64,000 bases of DNA, from positions 23,858,743 to 23,922,742 of the forward strand of contig CP154956.1 in assembly GCA_039621445.1 (NCBI GenBank), written 5' to 3'. This DNA comes from Euglena gracilis. Its lineage: Eukaryota > Euglenida > Euglenophyceae > Euglenales. The notes beneath the pieces are model-generated. The model saw only the letters and a list, made by a program, of their open reading frames with translations, did not search any database and had not been told where the DNA came from. Shown in pieces: positions 1 through 10,215 of the stretch (its first letter is position 1; every line of letters begins with the position of its first letter). The position numbers and the translations under genes are program-made.

Positions 1-678
1 GGAGTACAAGCAGGTGGAAGGCCGCCTGAAGCGCTCCGACTTCCGAAAGGTAGAAAGCTACCGTCACACGGGAATGGCCCGTGAGTTCCAGATCGACGCT
101 GGGGCAATGCGCCTCGCCGTCGAGGAACACGCCAAGGTAAGAATGCCTTACCTCTGGACTGATGGCGACTGGGAGACACAGGTTTACCCCCTGTTCTCCA
201 AGCGTCAGCATGGCGGATACGCCTTGCCACTGTGGCCTCCTGAAGAACACGATTTGGTGGACTTCAGAGGTTGGTTGGCGGCTGTATTACGGCCCCATAC
301 CGCAAGAGCTCGGACAGCGAGGTGGATGTATGACATCAACTTCAAGCAGACCCCGGGGATGCCCCCGCAGGTGCCTGCAAATCACCCCCGGATGAATTAC
401 ATCATCTGGCCGGTGATGCTGCCCAGAATTTTCTGGGAGCAGCTCTAACGGTATCTTCAGCATCATGCTGAACGTACCAGGGAGAAGCTGCCGGATAATT
501 GGATCAAGGACTGGGAGACCCCTACCTTTGATGTCAACGATCCGGAGCTCAACACCATTCGGAGTGAATCAGCTCCTACGCGTTCCCCACGCCAACTGGA
601 GTTGGTTGAGGACCCATTAGGGGACCCCCAACACGACTCTGTGAGCGCCAATGCGGCGTCTTTCAGCACCCTCGTCAG
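1..678 (+). CDS. Unidentified coding fragment with an in-frame TAA
   Basis: Codons read in one frame from base 2 give a well-mixed protein rich in W, R, E and P with no low-complexity tracts. The frame hits TAA at 446-448, directly after the residues FWEQL. It then continues in the same frame for about 75 coding-like residues (RYLQHHAERTREKLPDNW follows at once) until a plausible donor, CAG|GTATTC, at 678/679. The start lies outside the window. A second good donor (AAG|GTAAGA near 134) exists, but the frame beyond it still looks coding. The TAA means a pseudogene, a sequence error or a reassigned codon. I recognise no family. Confidence 0.45.
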
Positions 679-1725
679 GTATTCGTCTGGCACCCTGTTT
701 GGGTATTCGCCCGAACAACCCCTTCCAAGACCCTTTGCGGTATTCGCCGCTAGTAAGTTCCCACCGGCATGCTGCCATGTGCAGGATTCCGTGCACATGC
801 ATGCACACCCCTCTCCCCTCTCCCCTCTCGCGGGCGTGCGACACGTCGCGCACAGGGCCGACGGCCTCTTTTCCTTTCCCTTTCCTTTCTTTTCGGCCGT
901 TTGAGGCCTTAAGGCTGCCAGACAGCACAACTTTTCTGGCCTAAGCCAACCCCCCACTCCTTCTCTACTTTCCCCCCGGGGCAAATGCTGTTTTGGGTTT
1001 GACTGGTCAGAGGCCCCCTCCTTCCACACCCTCCCCATGGGTTTTCCTGGAATGCCCATGGACCCAACCCCAAGTGCCTTGGGCACACCCAAACTGGGTG
1101 GATGGGTTTGCTTGGCAAGGAAACCTGCCAGCCCCATTTTCTCCAATGGGCTATAATATACTATATACCCATAAGCCACCGCAAAATAGGTGAAACCATT
1201 TTGCCCTTTTTGGGCTTTTTGGGTCCCCTCCTTTCCGCCCCCCCCCCCTTTGAGTGGACCCCTGTGCGACGGAATGGGCCCCTGTGGATGCGCCAGGGTG
1301 CACCTCCCACAGACCAGGTCTGTGTCCGAAATCCCTGTGGCCAGAATGCCTGGTCCAAAGGGGAAATCGGGCATAGCCCTGGGAGGGGGATGTGTACCAG
1401 GCGTATGCTTCTGTCCCCTTCCGTTGAGGAAGTTAGGATGGAAGCAGATCCTATTAGGATTTCCTAATGGGTGCCCCTTCTCTCTCCACAGGTGGTATTC
1501 TTTTATATTCTTATTATTTCCTTTTCTCCGGACCGGACTTGGATATCCAGTCCGTCCTCCCTGCATTGCTCCGTGCTTTGCTTCTTGGGAAGTGGGAAAA
1601 GGGTTTTTTCTGTTACTCTGATTTTTAGTTCCCAAGTAGGTGCGCCAAGGCGAAAGCGAAGGCTTTTTGGGAATTGGGAAAGGGGAATTGGGAATCAGAC
1701 GTACACTGGGAGACAAAATGGAGAT
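679..1725. other. Noncoding stretch, no gene supported
   Basis: This is pyrimidine-rich and C-run-rich DNA after the putative donor at 679. Open frames exist on both strands but have skewed P/G/S composition and overlap one another, as expected from homopolymer-rich DNA. A good 3' splice-like pyrimidine tract ends in CACAG near 1492, but no convincing exon follows. I see no gene here. Confidence 0.4.
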
Positions 1726-2640
1726 TAATAAGCGATTGCAGGGAGTTAAATAAAAGGTTCCAAGTGAAAGTTTTCAAGCTGGATCACATCCATCACATTT
1801 TCCCAGTGTTGAAAAAAGGCCACTGGGCAGCAAAAGTAGACCTATAAGATGCTTACTTCCACATCCCAGTGAGGCCCTAAGGTCATTTCTAAGACATCAG
1901 GTGGGGGCAGACCTGGGAGTTACAGGCAGGCTCTTTTGGCCTGATGTATTGCCCCAAATTTTCATGTCAGTAATGAAAACATTCGAAAAGCTGTGGAGAA
2001 AAAGGGGCATCCAGGTATCTATTTGCCTCGACGACATTTTACTGGTGGCCCCAACACAAAACATTTTACAAAATAGACCTGAACACAGTGGTCAGGGATT
2101 TAATCAAATCAGGATTCAAAAACAATGTAAAAAAGTCCACCCTGCAGCCCACCCAAATCGTAAATCACCTTGGATTTCAACTAAACCACCAAGAGGGAAA
2201 ATTACAGGTGCCCCCCCAGAAAAAAGGACAGTAAGAACGGAGCTGGGAAAAATGGTGAAAAAAGATTACATGTCAAAAAGGCAACTGGCTGCCATTTTGG
2301 GCCAAATAAGATGCAATCTAATGGCCTTGCCCTTTCTGAGGGACTTTATGGATGCCCTGGAAAAATTTTTGGTGGAAAATTACACAGCCCCCTGGGACTC
2401 AAAACACCCCATCTCCCAAAGAAGAAACGACCAATTAAGAGGAATAAAAATGCCGCTGAACACCTGTGGGGCAGACCCTTCCCCCAAAGTGCAACCAGGG
2501 AGTTGCACTCACACAGCAGCACACATGCCTGGGGGGGGGGGCTGGACATTCAAACAAGCAGAATTGTGCAGGAGTTCTGCTGCTTTGGCCCCCTTTTCAC
2601 CTTGAGAGGGGCTGTTGTGCAAGATGAATTGGGGGGGTGG
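1726..2640 (+). pseudogene. Decayed DIRS-type reverse transcriptase and RNase H relic
   Basis: One frame from 1726 reads LISDCRELNKRFQ then LDHIHHIFPVLKKG and KVDL-stop-DAYFHIPV. These are the finger and motif A blocks of a DIRS/gypsy-like reverse transcriptase. A second frame (from about 1990) gives the motif C block ICLDDILLVAP. Near 2500 a third frame gives HSSTHAWGGGLD, matching the RNase H start DSSTWQWGGLD of the intact element at about 6.3 kb. At least two in-frame TAA codons and two frameshifts show it is dead. Methyltransferase and recombinase parts are missing. It is related to, but clearly older than, the copy at 4-8.5 kb. Confidence 0.75.
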
Positions 2641-3010
2641 TTGGACAGACCTTTTCTGCCCCTTCCTGAGGGGATTTGCTTGTAAAACCGTCCCCCATGG
2701 TCCCTGTGGTGTTGACCTCCTTGGCCTTGATTCCATCTCCCCATCCTTTGTCCAATTTGTGTACAGGCGACGTGACACCATTGGGGGAGATTCCCCTTAT
2801 GTGTGGGCCTTGGACGTCCAACTTTGAAGCATTTTGGACCCCCATAGCCCATCTGTTGCCCACCAAGGGCTGCGGCTGACTTCTGTCTTCTGGGCCTTCT
2901 GGCCACAGTGGTCCAAGGACCGTGGCCATCACTGGGGGGTTTTGGGCTGGGAAATTTCTGTGGTGGGGGTCGGGAGGGAAGAAAGGCCACAGTTTGCCGC
3001 GTGTCGACCG
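2550..3010 (-). pseudogene. DIRS Gag-like fragment, minus strand
   Basis: The minus frame contains SDGHGPWTTVARRPRR near 2900-2950. This matches the motif NDGHGPWTVVASKSRK in the Gag frame of the DIRS element at 4.5 kb. Downstream residues are G/H/Q-rich, as in that Gag. It lies head-on to the plus-strand RT relic, which fits DIRS-type rearrangement or separate insertions. There is no matching start or full-length frame, so it is called a fragment. Confidence 0.5.
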
Positions 3011-3179
3011 CCAGGGCGTCCGCGGCGAAAAAAATTCAATTTCTTCTCCACTGCATTCATTGCCCATCGAAGTCGAGATTGTAATTTGACAATGACTTCT
3101 CAATTTATTTTTGTCTGGTTCGTGTCCTTCTGGATCTTGAATTAATATTGACTTCTTTTCTCGGTTCTTCTTCGTTCGT

Positions 3180-4090
3180 GAACTTCTTTCCTTTCTTCTG
3201 GTTGTCGAAGGGCAAGTTAGGAATCAGCCAGGACTCCTAACCCAGCGCACCAAAGCAATCACAACAAACCGCCAGCGAGCAAGGCATGGCCTCACAAAGG
3301 CAATGTGCGGAGCCCGAGGTGTCGATTGATTGACCTCTTCCTCTTCTTCAAATTATAAGTTATTTGATGCTCCTGTCTTCTTGGTTTCGACGGGCAATTT
3401 CAGAGTCAGCCAACCCCGGCGGAAAAAAAGGCCATGAGGAGGACCCAAACCCAACGAGCAAGGAATGGCGTCGCAAGCGTAAAGTGCGGAGCCCGTGGTG
3501 CTCCCCGACTGGGACTTGTATCGTACTCCCTCGAGGAAAACCGACCAGGGAGGAAGGGACACCGAGGGCGAAGCACAAAGACCTTGTGAGGCCATGCCTT
3601 GCTCGCCGGCGGTGTTTGGATTGTCTGGGTGCGTTGGGTTAGGAGTCCCTGCTTAGTGCCGCCTCGCCGGAGTTGGCTGACGATGCTGCTCCGACTTGGC
3701 GATGTGACTCCTTGCCCCTGGGTGGGGTCCCCCCCCTCTGCCCCCCCTGGCCCCCATCTGCTAACCGGGGGCTTTTGAAGACAAATTTTCTTTTACGGGT
3801 GGGGGGGTCGGGTTTCCTCGAGGGAGTACGAGACACCTCGGGCTCCGCACTTTGCCCTTGTGAGGCCAGATTGTGCACTGAAAAATAGGGGGGCCAGGGC
3901 ATTTTCCAGGACACCTTGGGCACCCAGTCGGACCATTCGGGCTCCGCACTGCGAGATGGTGAGGTCCTGCTTTCCTTGCCGGCTGTTCTGTTCTGGTGTG
4001 TTTGTGCGTGCGCGGGGGGTGCTTCTTACTGCTTTTTGTTGCCGGAGTTGGCTGATTCTTAATTCTGCCCTTCGACCTCAAGGAGAAAGA
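3180..4090. repeat. Left inverted-repeat cluster of the DIRS-like element
   Basis: Holds several short modules that recur inverted on the right side. One module ends in CGCCGGAGTTGGCTGA (near 3670) and recurs as the reverse complement near 8980. Another (3953-4053, with GCCGGCTGTTCTGTTCTGG) is an almost exact inverse of 8361-8460. Sub-modules recur several times in both orientations (for example the GCGGAGCCCG block at 3313, 3487, 8052 and 9224), so the end is a mosaic, not a single clean repeat. Confidence 0.65.
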
Positions 4091-4200
4091 ATTTCAACTC
4101 AACGAGTTCAACAACGTTCAATCACACCGACCAGTCAATACAGAGGAGGAAGAGCAATCTGGACGATATAGAAAAGCGGAGAAAGAAAATTTTGATTTCC

Positions 4201-5322
4201 ATGAAAGATGCCACATACCTGGTGTCCAGCGGCCCAGCAGAGCAAAAAGGAAGCCAGGAGAAGGCAGCTGAAGCTGGAAGAGACGGAGTCCCAGCTGAAG
4301 CCGGTGCAACCAACACAGACCGTCCAGCGACATCATCAGGAATTTCAAGGAAGAAACCTGGAATGGAGAAGAGTGGAGGAGCAGCAGGCGCTGGAGACGA
4401 TGACGGGGCAGCAGCAGAACACCAGTCCGTGGCCGTCGCAACCCCCCCTCCTCCCAATCTCCCAGAGAAATTTCGATTCCAACAGTTCAACGACGGCCAT
4501 GGACCCTGGACAGTGGTGGCCAGTAAATCGAGGAAATGAAATGGGGAGACAGGTCTGGCAGATTACCCCCCCTTTTTCTCATCACCACCCCCCACCCAGG
4601 GGGAATCAAGGGCATGGAGACCCTTGTCATCAAGGCTATGGCAGCCTTTATCATCAAGGGCATGGAGCCCAGCTGCAAGGCTATGGAAGCCAAAAGCTCA
4701 GGCTGAAAAGCCATTATATTCAAAATCAAGGGGCCAATGGTGGCCAGTGGAGGCATCAAGACCTCAAGGCCAGTGGAGGCCATTTCAACCATCCAAGCAA
4801 GCCCCACCCCCTTCAGGGGAAGGCCAATGGAGGCCATTATATCCAAGAGGCCAATGGAGGCCAGGGCCAAAGTATCAAGGCCAATGGAGGCCATTTCAAC
4901 AAAAATCAAATGGCCATTGGAGGCCCATGCATTCAAGACCACAGCCCTTGGGGGGGAGGCCCAAGAATGGCTACACCAGGGCCCCCCCAGAAGATAATCA
5001 GCCCACACCCCCCGCCGCATATGTACCTCCCCACTGCAGACACAGACCTTCCCCCAATTTTCAAAAACAGGGGGAAAGCCTGTCTTTGAACAGCCCTATG
5101 GCAGGGCCAGAGGTGACCCCAGTGATGGGGCAGCCAGAGAGGACCCCAGTGATGGGGCAGCCAGAGCTGACCCCAGTGATGGGGCAGCCAGGGGGAAGGA
5201 CCCCAGTGATGGGGCCTGTGGAATCCCCAGATACATTACACCCAGGGGTACCCCCTTTCAGAGCCCTGCAGGCCAGTATCCCCCATTGGGAAAAGGCAGG
5301 AGCCAGCAGAGAGAGGTATTAA
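4201..5322 (+). CDS. DIRS Gag-like protein, interrupted by one in-frame TGA
   Basis: The ATG at 4201 opens a frame rich in A, E, G and K up to NDGHGPWTVVASKSRK and a TGA at 4537-4539. The same frame resumes directly and runs to TAA at 5320-5322. The second half holds tandem W-P repeats: AWRP, LWQP, AWSP, LWKP, then four GQWRP units built from a degenerate GGCCAATGGAGGCC DNA repeat (about 4735-4935). Four PVMGQP-type repeats follow (5110-5215). The first half carries a motif shared with the minus-strand relic at 2.9 kb, so it is real Gag. Whether the TGA ends Gag or is a later mutation is unclear. The end overlaps the RT frame by about 37 bases. Confidence 0.6.
4690..4935 (+). repeat. Degenerate tandem repeat inside the Gag frame
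   Basis: Units of about 15-24 bases around AAGGCCAATGGAGGCCATT recur six or more times with variable spacing. In the Gag frame they encode QWRPF-type repeats. In another frame they give NGGH repeats. Unit length is often a multiple of three, so frame is kept. Confidence 0.7.
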
Positions 5323-7170
5323 ACCTGATAAGGGAAGGTGTTATGGCAGATCTTCCCCTCCCCCCTCAAATGTCCAAAAAAGTTCCATTCAAGACCCCCC
5401 AAGAAATAATGACTGCCCAAAAAATTCTGAGAGAATACGAATGTGCAGGGGCAACCAGACAAATCCCCCCAGAGGAGGCAAAACATTTTGTTCCTTATTT
5501 TATCATTTCCAAAAAGGAAGGGGAAAAGACCAAAGAAAGACTGATATCAGATTGTCGACAGTTAAATCTCCATTTTACCCCACAGAAATTCAGATTGGAA
5601 CATATGGGAAACATCTTCCCATATCTAAGAAAAGGTTGGTTCTGTGGAAAAATAGACCTGAAAGATGCATACTTCCACTTAAAACTGCACAGCAGTCTGG
5701 AGAAACATGTGTGCATGCAGGTGGGGGGGGGAAACGTGGCAGTTTCAAGCTGCATGCTTTGGCATAAGCAGCCTGCCACAAAAGTTTATGACTCTCATGA
5801 GAGTCTGGGAAAGGAAATGGAGGAAGGAGGGAAAGGTAGTTTTCATCTACCTGGACGATATTTTGCTGTTAGCCCCCAGCAAAAAGACAGCAGCCCAGCA
5901 TTTGGCAGAAATGAAAAAAGATCTTTTACTGGCAGGTTTCAGAATAAACCTCCCCAAATCATGTCTAGAACCAACACAGGAAATAAAGCATTTGGGCCAG
6001 TGGATCAATTTGAAAAAAGGCCAGCTGGAAATTCCACAGGAAAAACTAAAATCCTTAAGAAAGGAGCTAGGCAAGGTGCTCACAGCACAAAAAATGAGCT
6101 GCAGAAAACTCAGTTCTATTGTGGGGCAAGTCAGAAGCTATTTAGTCTCAATGCCATTTCTCAGAATTCTGACAGATCAACTTTGCAAAATGGTGGATCT
6201 GCACACAAAGTGGGGCTGGGACCACACCCTAACCATTCCCCAGGGGGTCAAGGATCAAATTGTGGAGTTAAAAGCGTTTTTGCAGCCAGGTGTGGGCAGA
6301 GCCTTTCAATCTCAGGCCTCTCAGGAACTGTTCTCAGACAGCAGCACCTGGCAGTGGGGGGGGCTGGACAAAAACTCTGGTCAAAGGGTCCAAGATTTCT
6401 GGAGGGACCTGCATGTCCTTCACATCAATCAAAAAGAATTGATGTCTGCAGTGGAAACTGTAAAGGCTTTAGCAAAACCAAAACAAACCATTGTTCTTCA
6501 TGTGGACAGCCAGGTGGCAGTAAGTTACTTAACAAAATGGGGAGGCAAAAAGCCATATTTAAATTCCATCCTAAAACCCCTTTTATACCACTGCCAAGAA
6601 AAGCAAATCAACTTGCAGGTGGTTTGGGTTCCCACAAAAGAACAATTGGCAGACTCCCTGACCAGGGAGCAAAAAGATCCAGGGGATTACACCCTGAACA
6701 TGCCCATTTTTCACCAGATTCTGAAATTTTTCAAAAACCACATCACCCCAGAGGTGGACATGTTTTGCACACCCAGCAACAAAAAATTCCCCAAGTTCAT
6801 TTGTCGATACCCCCACCAAGGGGCTTTGTTGGTGGATGCTTTGAAGGCAGATTTAAAGGGTCTCCCCCCAGTTTATGCCAACCCCCCCTGGAGCATCATC
6901 CCCCAGTGGGTTCAGAGATTGATGCTAAACCCAGACCTGAGTTGTCTGTTGATTGTACCCCACTGGGCTTCGACATCATGGTGGCGCCAATTAATGTCAA
7001 TCAGGCAGCCAGGCAGCAAGGTTTTGTTGGTACCCCCCCAATGGGGCCTGTTCACCAACTGCTGGGGGGAGGAGATGCCCCCCCCAAGGTGGAATTTGGC
7101 CTGCTTGATTGTGTCAGGCAAATATTACAATCCCAGGAAGTTTCGATGTCCAGTATCGACACTTACATAA
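5286..7170 (+). CDS. DIRS-like reverse transcriptase, RNase H and methyltransferase-like domain, one frameshift
   Basis: RT blocks in order: FVPYFIISKKEGEKTKERLI, SDCRQLNLHF, motif A KIDLKDAYFHLKL (about 5655), TWQFQAACFGI (motif B region), motif C VFIYLDDILLLAP (about 5845). The frame changes at a nine-G run, 5723-5731, so a one-base homopolymer indel splits the RT. RNase H follows (SDSSTWQWGGLD near 6340; VLHVDSQVAVSYLTKWGG near 6500). A Dam-like methyltransferase block then carries VDMFCTPSN (about 6755) and the catalytic-type YANPPWSII (about 6881). The first ATG in the RT frame is at 5343. The C-terminus overlaps the recombinase frame. The enzyme would make cDNA for recombinase-mediated insertion. 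Confidence 0.8.
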
Positions 7171-8534
7171 AAAATCTGGGAAATGTCAAAAGATATGATT
7201 CAGCATTCAGGGCCTTGATGGGCCAATTGTTGCACAAAGGGGTGCCCCTGCAGGACTGCACAGTCCATAAGATGGCTGAAGCCATCCTGGATCTTGCCAC
7301 CCACAGCCTCAACACTGCACGAAATGCATATGCAGCAGTTTTATTACTCCCTGGGTTTGGGTCATTGAGGTTTTCCCCTCTTTTGTCTCCATTGAAGAGG
7401 AAATGGAATTCCAATGTCTGCAAGTATGCCCATTTTTGGGACCCCACTGATTTCCTAGACAACATCATCAGGAAATCCAAACCCCTCTCAGACCTATCTG
7501 TGAAAGAGCTCAGAAACAGGCTCATCATCTGTTGGAGGCTGTTGGCCCTCCACAGGGGGGTTGATTTAGCCAGGACACAGCGGAAAATCAGTTTTGTGGG
7601 AGAAAAAATTTTCATTTTATTGCAAAGGAAAGGATGGCAATTCCCAAGATGGGAGGAGGTTTTGATTTTGCCACACACCCCCCTCATCAGCCCTTGGCAT
7701 TTGTTGAAAGAGTATGTGGAAAGGACAGCCCACATGGTTGGACACAAAAATAATTTGTTATGGTCTTTGGATGGCAAAAGACCTTTGACATCAGAAAGGG
7801 TGAATTCCCTCACCAAAGAAATTCTGCAGGAGGGGGGGGTGGACACCACCCACTGGAAACCCCACAGCACCAGAGGGGCTGGGGTTTTATGGTGGAAAAA
7901 CGCTGGTTTGCAAGTGGAAGAAGTCCAGCAATTGGGTCAGTGGAAAAATTTTGGGGCATTCCAAACCCATTATTTGAGGCTCGGTGTGGTAACAAAAATT
8001 CAAACAATTATGGCCCAAAGGGGGGTGCACAGTACCTCACCATCTCGCAGTGCGGAGCCCGAATGGTCTCGGACTCCCACGACAGAGGAAGGGGGAGGAA
8101 GGGACCAAGAGGGCGAAGCACAAGAAGATGGTGAGCCCAACCCTCCCACCCAAAAAATCAGCAGAAAAAGAAAGACATCCAAACCAGAAAGGGGACCCCC
8201 GACCAAGCAGCCCCAACCACCCACCCAGAAACACACCAGAAAGAGACCACCATCCCCATCAGGGGGGGGGGGGCCACCAAGCGACCCTGGGAGAGGGGGG
8301 GGGGGGGGCGGGGCCACAACGGTTCAGCTTCGCCAAGGTGTCGGAGGAGGCCTCATCATCGCCAACTCCGGCAACAAAGGCGCAGTAAGAAGCACCCCCC
8401 GCGCACGCACAAACACACCAGAACAGAACAGCCGGCAAGGAAAGCAGGACCTCACCATCTTCTTGTGCTTCGCCCTCTTGGTCCCTTCCTCCCCCTTCCT
8501 CTGTCGTGGGAGTCCGATTGATAGTGGGCTGTAA
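7146..8534 (+). CDS. DIRS-like tyrosine recombinase
   Basis: The ATG at 7146 opens MSSIDTYIKNLGNVKRYDSA, an N-terminal core-binding-like helix region. Catalytic-type blocks follow: LIICWRLLALHRGVDLAR (first Arg, about 7540), HSTRGAGVLWWKNAG (His-x-x-Arg, about 7865), QQLGQWKNFGAFQTHYLR (Tyr nucleophile at THY, about 7970). The family role is strand exchange that inserts circular DIRS cDNA. After about 8040 the frame runs on through palindromic terminal-repeat DNA into Pro/Gly/Arg-rich residues to the TAA at 8532-8534. That tail is probably not part of the enzyme. The frame overlaps the end of the RT-methyltransferase ORF by 25 bases. Confidence 0.8.
   Translation: MSSIDTYIKNLGNVKRYDSAFRALMGQLLHKGVPLQDCTVHKMAEAILDLATHSLNTARNAYAAVLLLPGFGSLRFSPLLSPLKRKWNSNVCKYAHFWDPTDFLDNIIRKSKPLSDLSVKELRNRLIICWRLLALHRGVDLARTQRKISFVGEKIFILLQRKGWQFPRWEEVLILPHTPLISPWHLLKEYVERTAHMVGHKNNLLWSLDGKRPLTSERVNSLTKEILQEGGVDTTHWKPHSTRGAGVLWWKNAGLQVEEVQQLGQWKNFGAFQTHYLRLGVVTKIQTIMAQRGVHSTSPSRSAEPEWSRTPTTEEGGGRDQEGEAQEDGEPNPPTQKISRKRKTSKPERGPPTKQPQPPTQKHTRKRPPSPSGGGGPPSDPGRGGGGGGATTVQLRQGVGGGLIIANSGNKGAVRSTPRARTNTPEQNSRQGKQDLTIFLCFALLVPSSPFLCRGSPIDSGL
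8036..8514. repeat. Long hairpin behind the recombinase
   Basis: Bases 8070-8134 are repeated as a near-perfect reverse complement at 8450-8513 (about 64 bases, with AAGAAGATGGTGAG facing CTCACCATCTTCTT). Part of the loop (8361-8460) is itself the inverse of 3953-4053. DIRS elements need internal complementary regions to form circular intermediates; this arrangement fits that but is more complex than the textbook form. Confidence 0.7.
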
Positions 8535-8562
8535 AAGCCTCCACCCCCCTCCACTGGCCAAT

Positions 8563-8826
8563 TTAAAAAACTTCTTGGGCAGAAAGGCCAAATTTTTTGA
8601 GTAAACCAACTCCTGCCCCTCTGGTGGAGTGGGCCCCCCACACCTGGGGGGTCACCCCATGCTTGGCCAAAAAATCTGGGTGGGTTTTAGAAAGTTTTTC
8701 TGGGGGGGAAGGGACAGCCACGGTTCGCCACGGTTGCACTGCGCCGCCAGGTCGTCCAGCCGTGGCTGCAGCCAGTTCTTGTTGTTCAGCGACGCTCTTC
8801 TTCGGGTTGCCAACTGCATTTCTCAT
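8563..8826 (-). pseudogene. Tyrosine recombinase C-terminal fragment, minus strand
   Basis: The minus frame gives THPDFLAKHGVTPQVWGAHS then TRGAGVGLLKKFGLSAQEVF. This is the His-x-x-Arg region of a DIRS recombinase, distinct from the plus-strand copy (HSTRGAGV in both). Residues upstream contain GAVQPWRTVA, resembling the Gag motif. It is a piece of a second, divergent element fused head to head with the first. Confidence 0.55.
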
Positions 8827-8959
8827 TGAAGTCTTGAATATGTCAACAATTTTTTGATTTGATATTCTCCACTAGCGTCACTGGATAATTCGATTGACTT
8901 CACTCTCTGAAATTCAATTGTCGAGGTTCTTGAATTGCAGTTCCTTTCTTCTGGGTTGT

Positions 8960-9330
8960 CGAAGGGCAAATTAAGAATCAGCCAACTCCGGCGAAAAAAG
9001 GCACTAAGCAGGGACTCCTAACCCAACGCACCCAAACAATCCAAACACCGCCGGCGAGCAAGGCATGGCCCCACAAGGGCAAAGTGGGGAGCCCGAGGTG
9101 TCGCGACGTCCCTGGAAACTTCTCGACGGAGCTGAACCACCACCTTGGTCTCGGACCCCCCGACACAGGAAGGGGGAGGAAGGGACCAAAAGGGCGAAGC
9201 ACAAGACCTCACCATCTCGCAGTGCGGAGCCCGAATGGTCAGGAAAAAGGCACACCAAGCTTGCAAGGGGGAAAAGCAGCAAGAGGCACAAAAAAATCTC
9301 ACCATCCCGAAGTGCAGAGGGAGTGCAAGG
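8960..9330. repeat. Right inverted-repeat cluster of the DIRS-like element
   Basis: 8979-9075 (AGCCAACTCCGGCG to GCAAGGCATGG) is the inverse of 3588-3684. 9150-9240 repeats the 8060-8134 module, including GGAAGGGACCAAAAGGGCGA. The right end is as mosaic as the left. Confidence 0.6.
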
Positions 9331-9532
9331 CATCAGTGCATCCCTAAATTGCGCTCGCTGCCCCCTTGAACCTGGTCCTGCGCATGCCCCCCCCCCCCCA
9401 AAATGATCCTTTTGGTGTCGTTAGGAAAGGGGGAATGTTGCTTGTTTCGGAACTTCGCAAGTAAACGAGGAAGCACAACACCAAAAAAAAACTCAAAGTG
9501 GTTACCAAGGGGGTGGCCAAGAGTTCACACCA

Positions 9533-9799
9533 ATGCATATGAGTCGCCTTGCACTACACCTGCCTCCTTGGATGGGGACAGCAGAATCAACATTGCTGGC
9601 TATGCTGTGCAAATCATCAGCAAAACTTCAACATATTTGTGAGTGTTTGATGAAAAATTGGGGAGCTTTGAGAGGATTCCTTCAAGCTATCCCTGAAAAA
9701 AATGGCCCCATGATTAGACAAACGTTGAGAATGATAAAAATTGGGTGTTTTGGGGGGGAAGCAAGGTGGCAGGTTTCCAATTCGATTTCTGACACCTAA
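9533..9799 (+). CDS. Weak exon candidate
   Basis: An open plus frame gives LLAMLCKSSAKLQHICECLM and ENGPMIRQTLRMIKIG with balanced composition. A donor-like GGCAG|GTTTCC lies at 9774/9775. No acceptor is clear and no family is recognised. It could equally be chance in A+T-rich DNA. Confidence 0.22.
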   Translation: MHMSRLALHLPPWMGTAESTLLAMLCKSSAKLQHICECLMKNWGALRGFLQAIPEKNGPMIRQTLRMIKIGCFGGEARWQVSNSISDT

Positions 9800-9930
9800 G
9801 AGTGTTGTCATTCAAGTGGTGGCTTCGGCGCCAAGTTTCTTTCTTTCGCCCATTCCTGTTGTCACTCCGAAAAAACCAGTCAGTCACCCCCCTGTGGGGG
9901 GGGGGGGGATCGGACACACCTTAAACAATG

Positions 9931-10215
9931 GTATGGTTGAGCAAAGCGGCTGGCTCGGACAGCGCCGAACTCAGAGGTGGCCAAAGCGAGGAAGAGGTGG
10001 CATACACCAGCGGTGAAGAAAAAGTTCCTAAGAACGACCTGAACAAAGCTGCGTTTGGCTGTTGGTTTGCTCTATTTGCTTTAATTGCATGCGCAACACC
10101 AGGCTGCCCCCCCCCCTTTGAGCAACTGCAAGATTCAGCCCTCATTCAAAGCTTCGCAATGGACACCACAACCGACATCGGAGGGCATAAAATACAAAAT
10201 ATGAAATATTATTGA
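9931..10215 (+). CDS. Weak coding candidate with one hydrophobic segment
   Basis: The ATG opens MVWLSKAAGSDSAELRGGQS and acidic residues, then a hydrophobic stretch (AAFGCWFALFALIACA) that could span a membrane, ending at TGA. Composition is more protein-like than neighbouring frames. The minus strand is also open. No family is recognised. Confidence 0.25.
   Translation, partial: VWLSKAAGSDSAELRGGQSEEEVAYTSGEEKVPKNDLNKAAFGCWFALFALIACATPGCPPPFEQLQDSALIQSFAMDTTTDIGGHKIQNMKYY

Larger units (their letters stand above)
3180..9330 (+). mobile_element. DIRS-like retroelement with nested inverted repeats
   Basis: The order is Gag, RT, RNase H, methyltransferase-like domain, tyrosine recombinase, all on the plus strand and in overlapping frames. 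DIRS elements integrate with a tyrosine recombinase instead of a DDE integrase and carry inverted terminal repeats. Here matching inverted blocks flank the coding part: 3588-3684 with 8979-9075, and 3953-4053 with 8361-8460. An extra hairpin pair (8070-8134 with 8450-8513) sits behind the recombinase. The outer limits are approximate because the terminal repeats are themselves rearranged. Confidence 0.75.

Noticed and set aside
463-1716. 417-residue minus-strand ORF
   Set aside because: Composition is Pro/Gly/Lys-skewed, it overlaps the better plus-strand coding block at its 3' end, and no motif or splice context supports it.
1840-1900. Use of KVDL-TAA-DAYFHIPV as evidence for TAA = Gln
   Set aside because: The same relic has another TAA at a non-Gln position and frameshifts, so simple decay (AAA to TAA) explains it.
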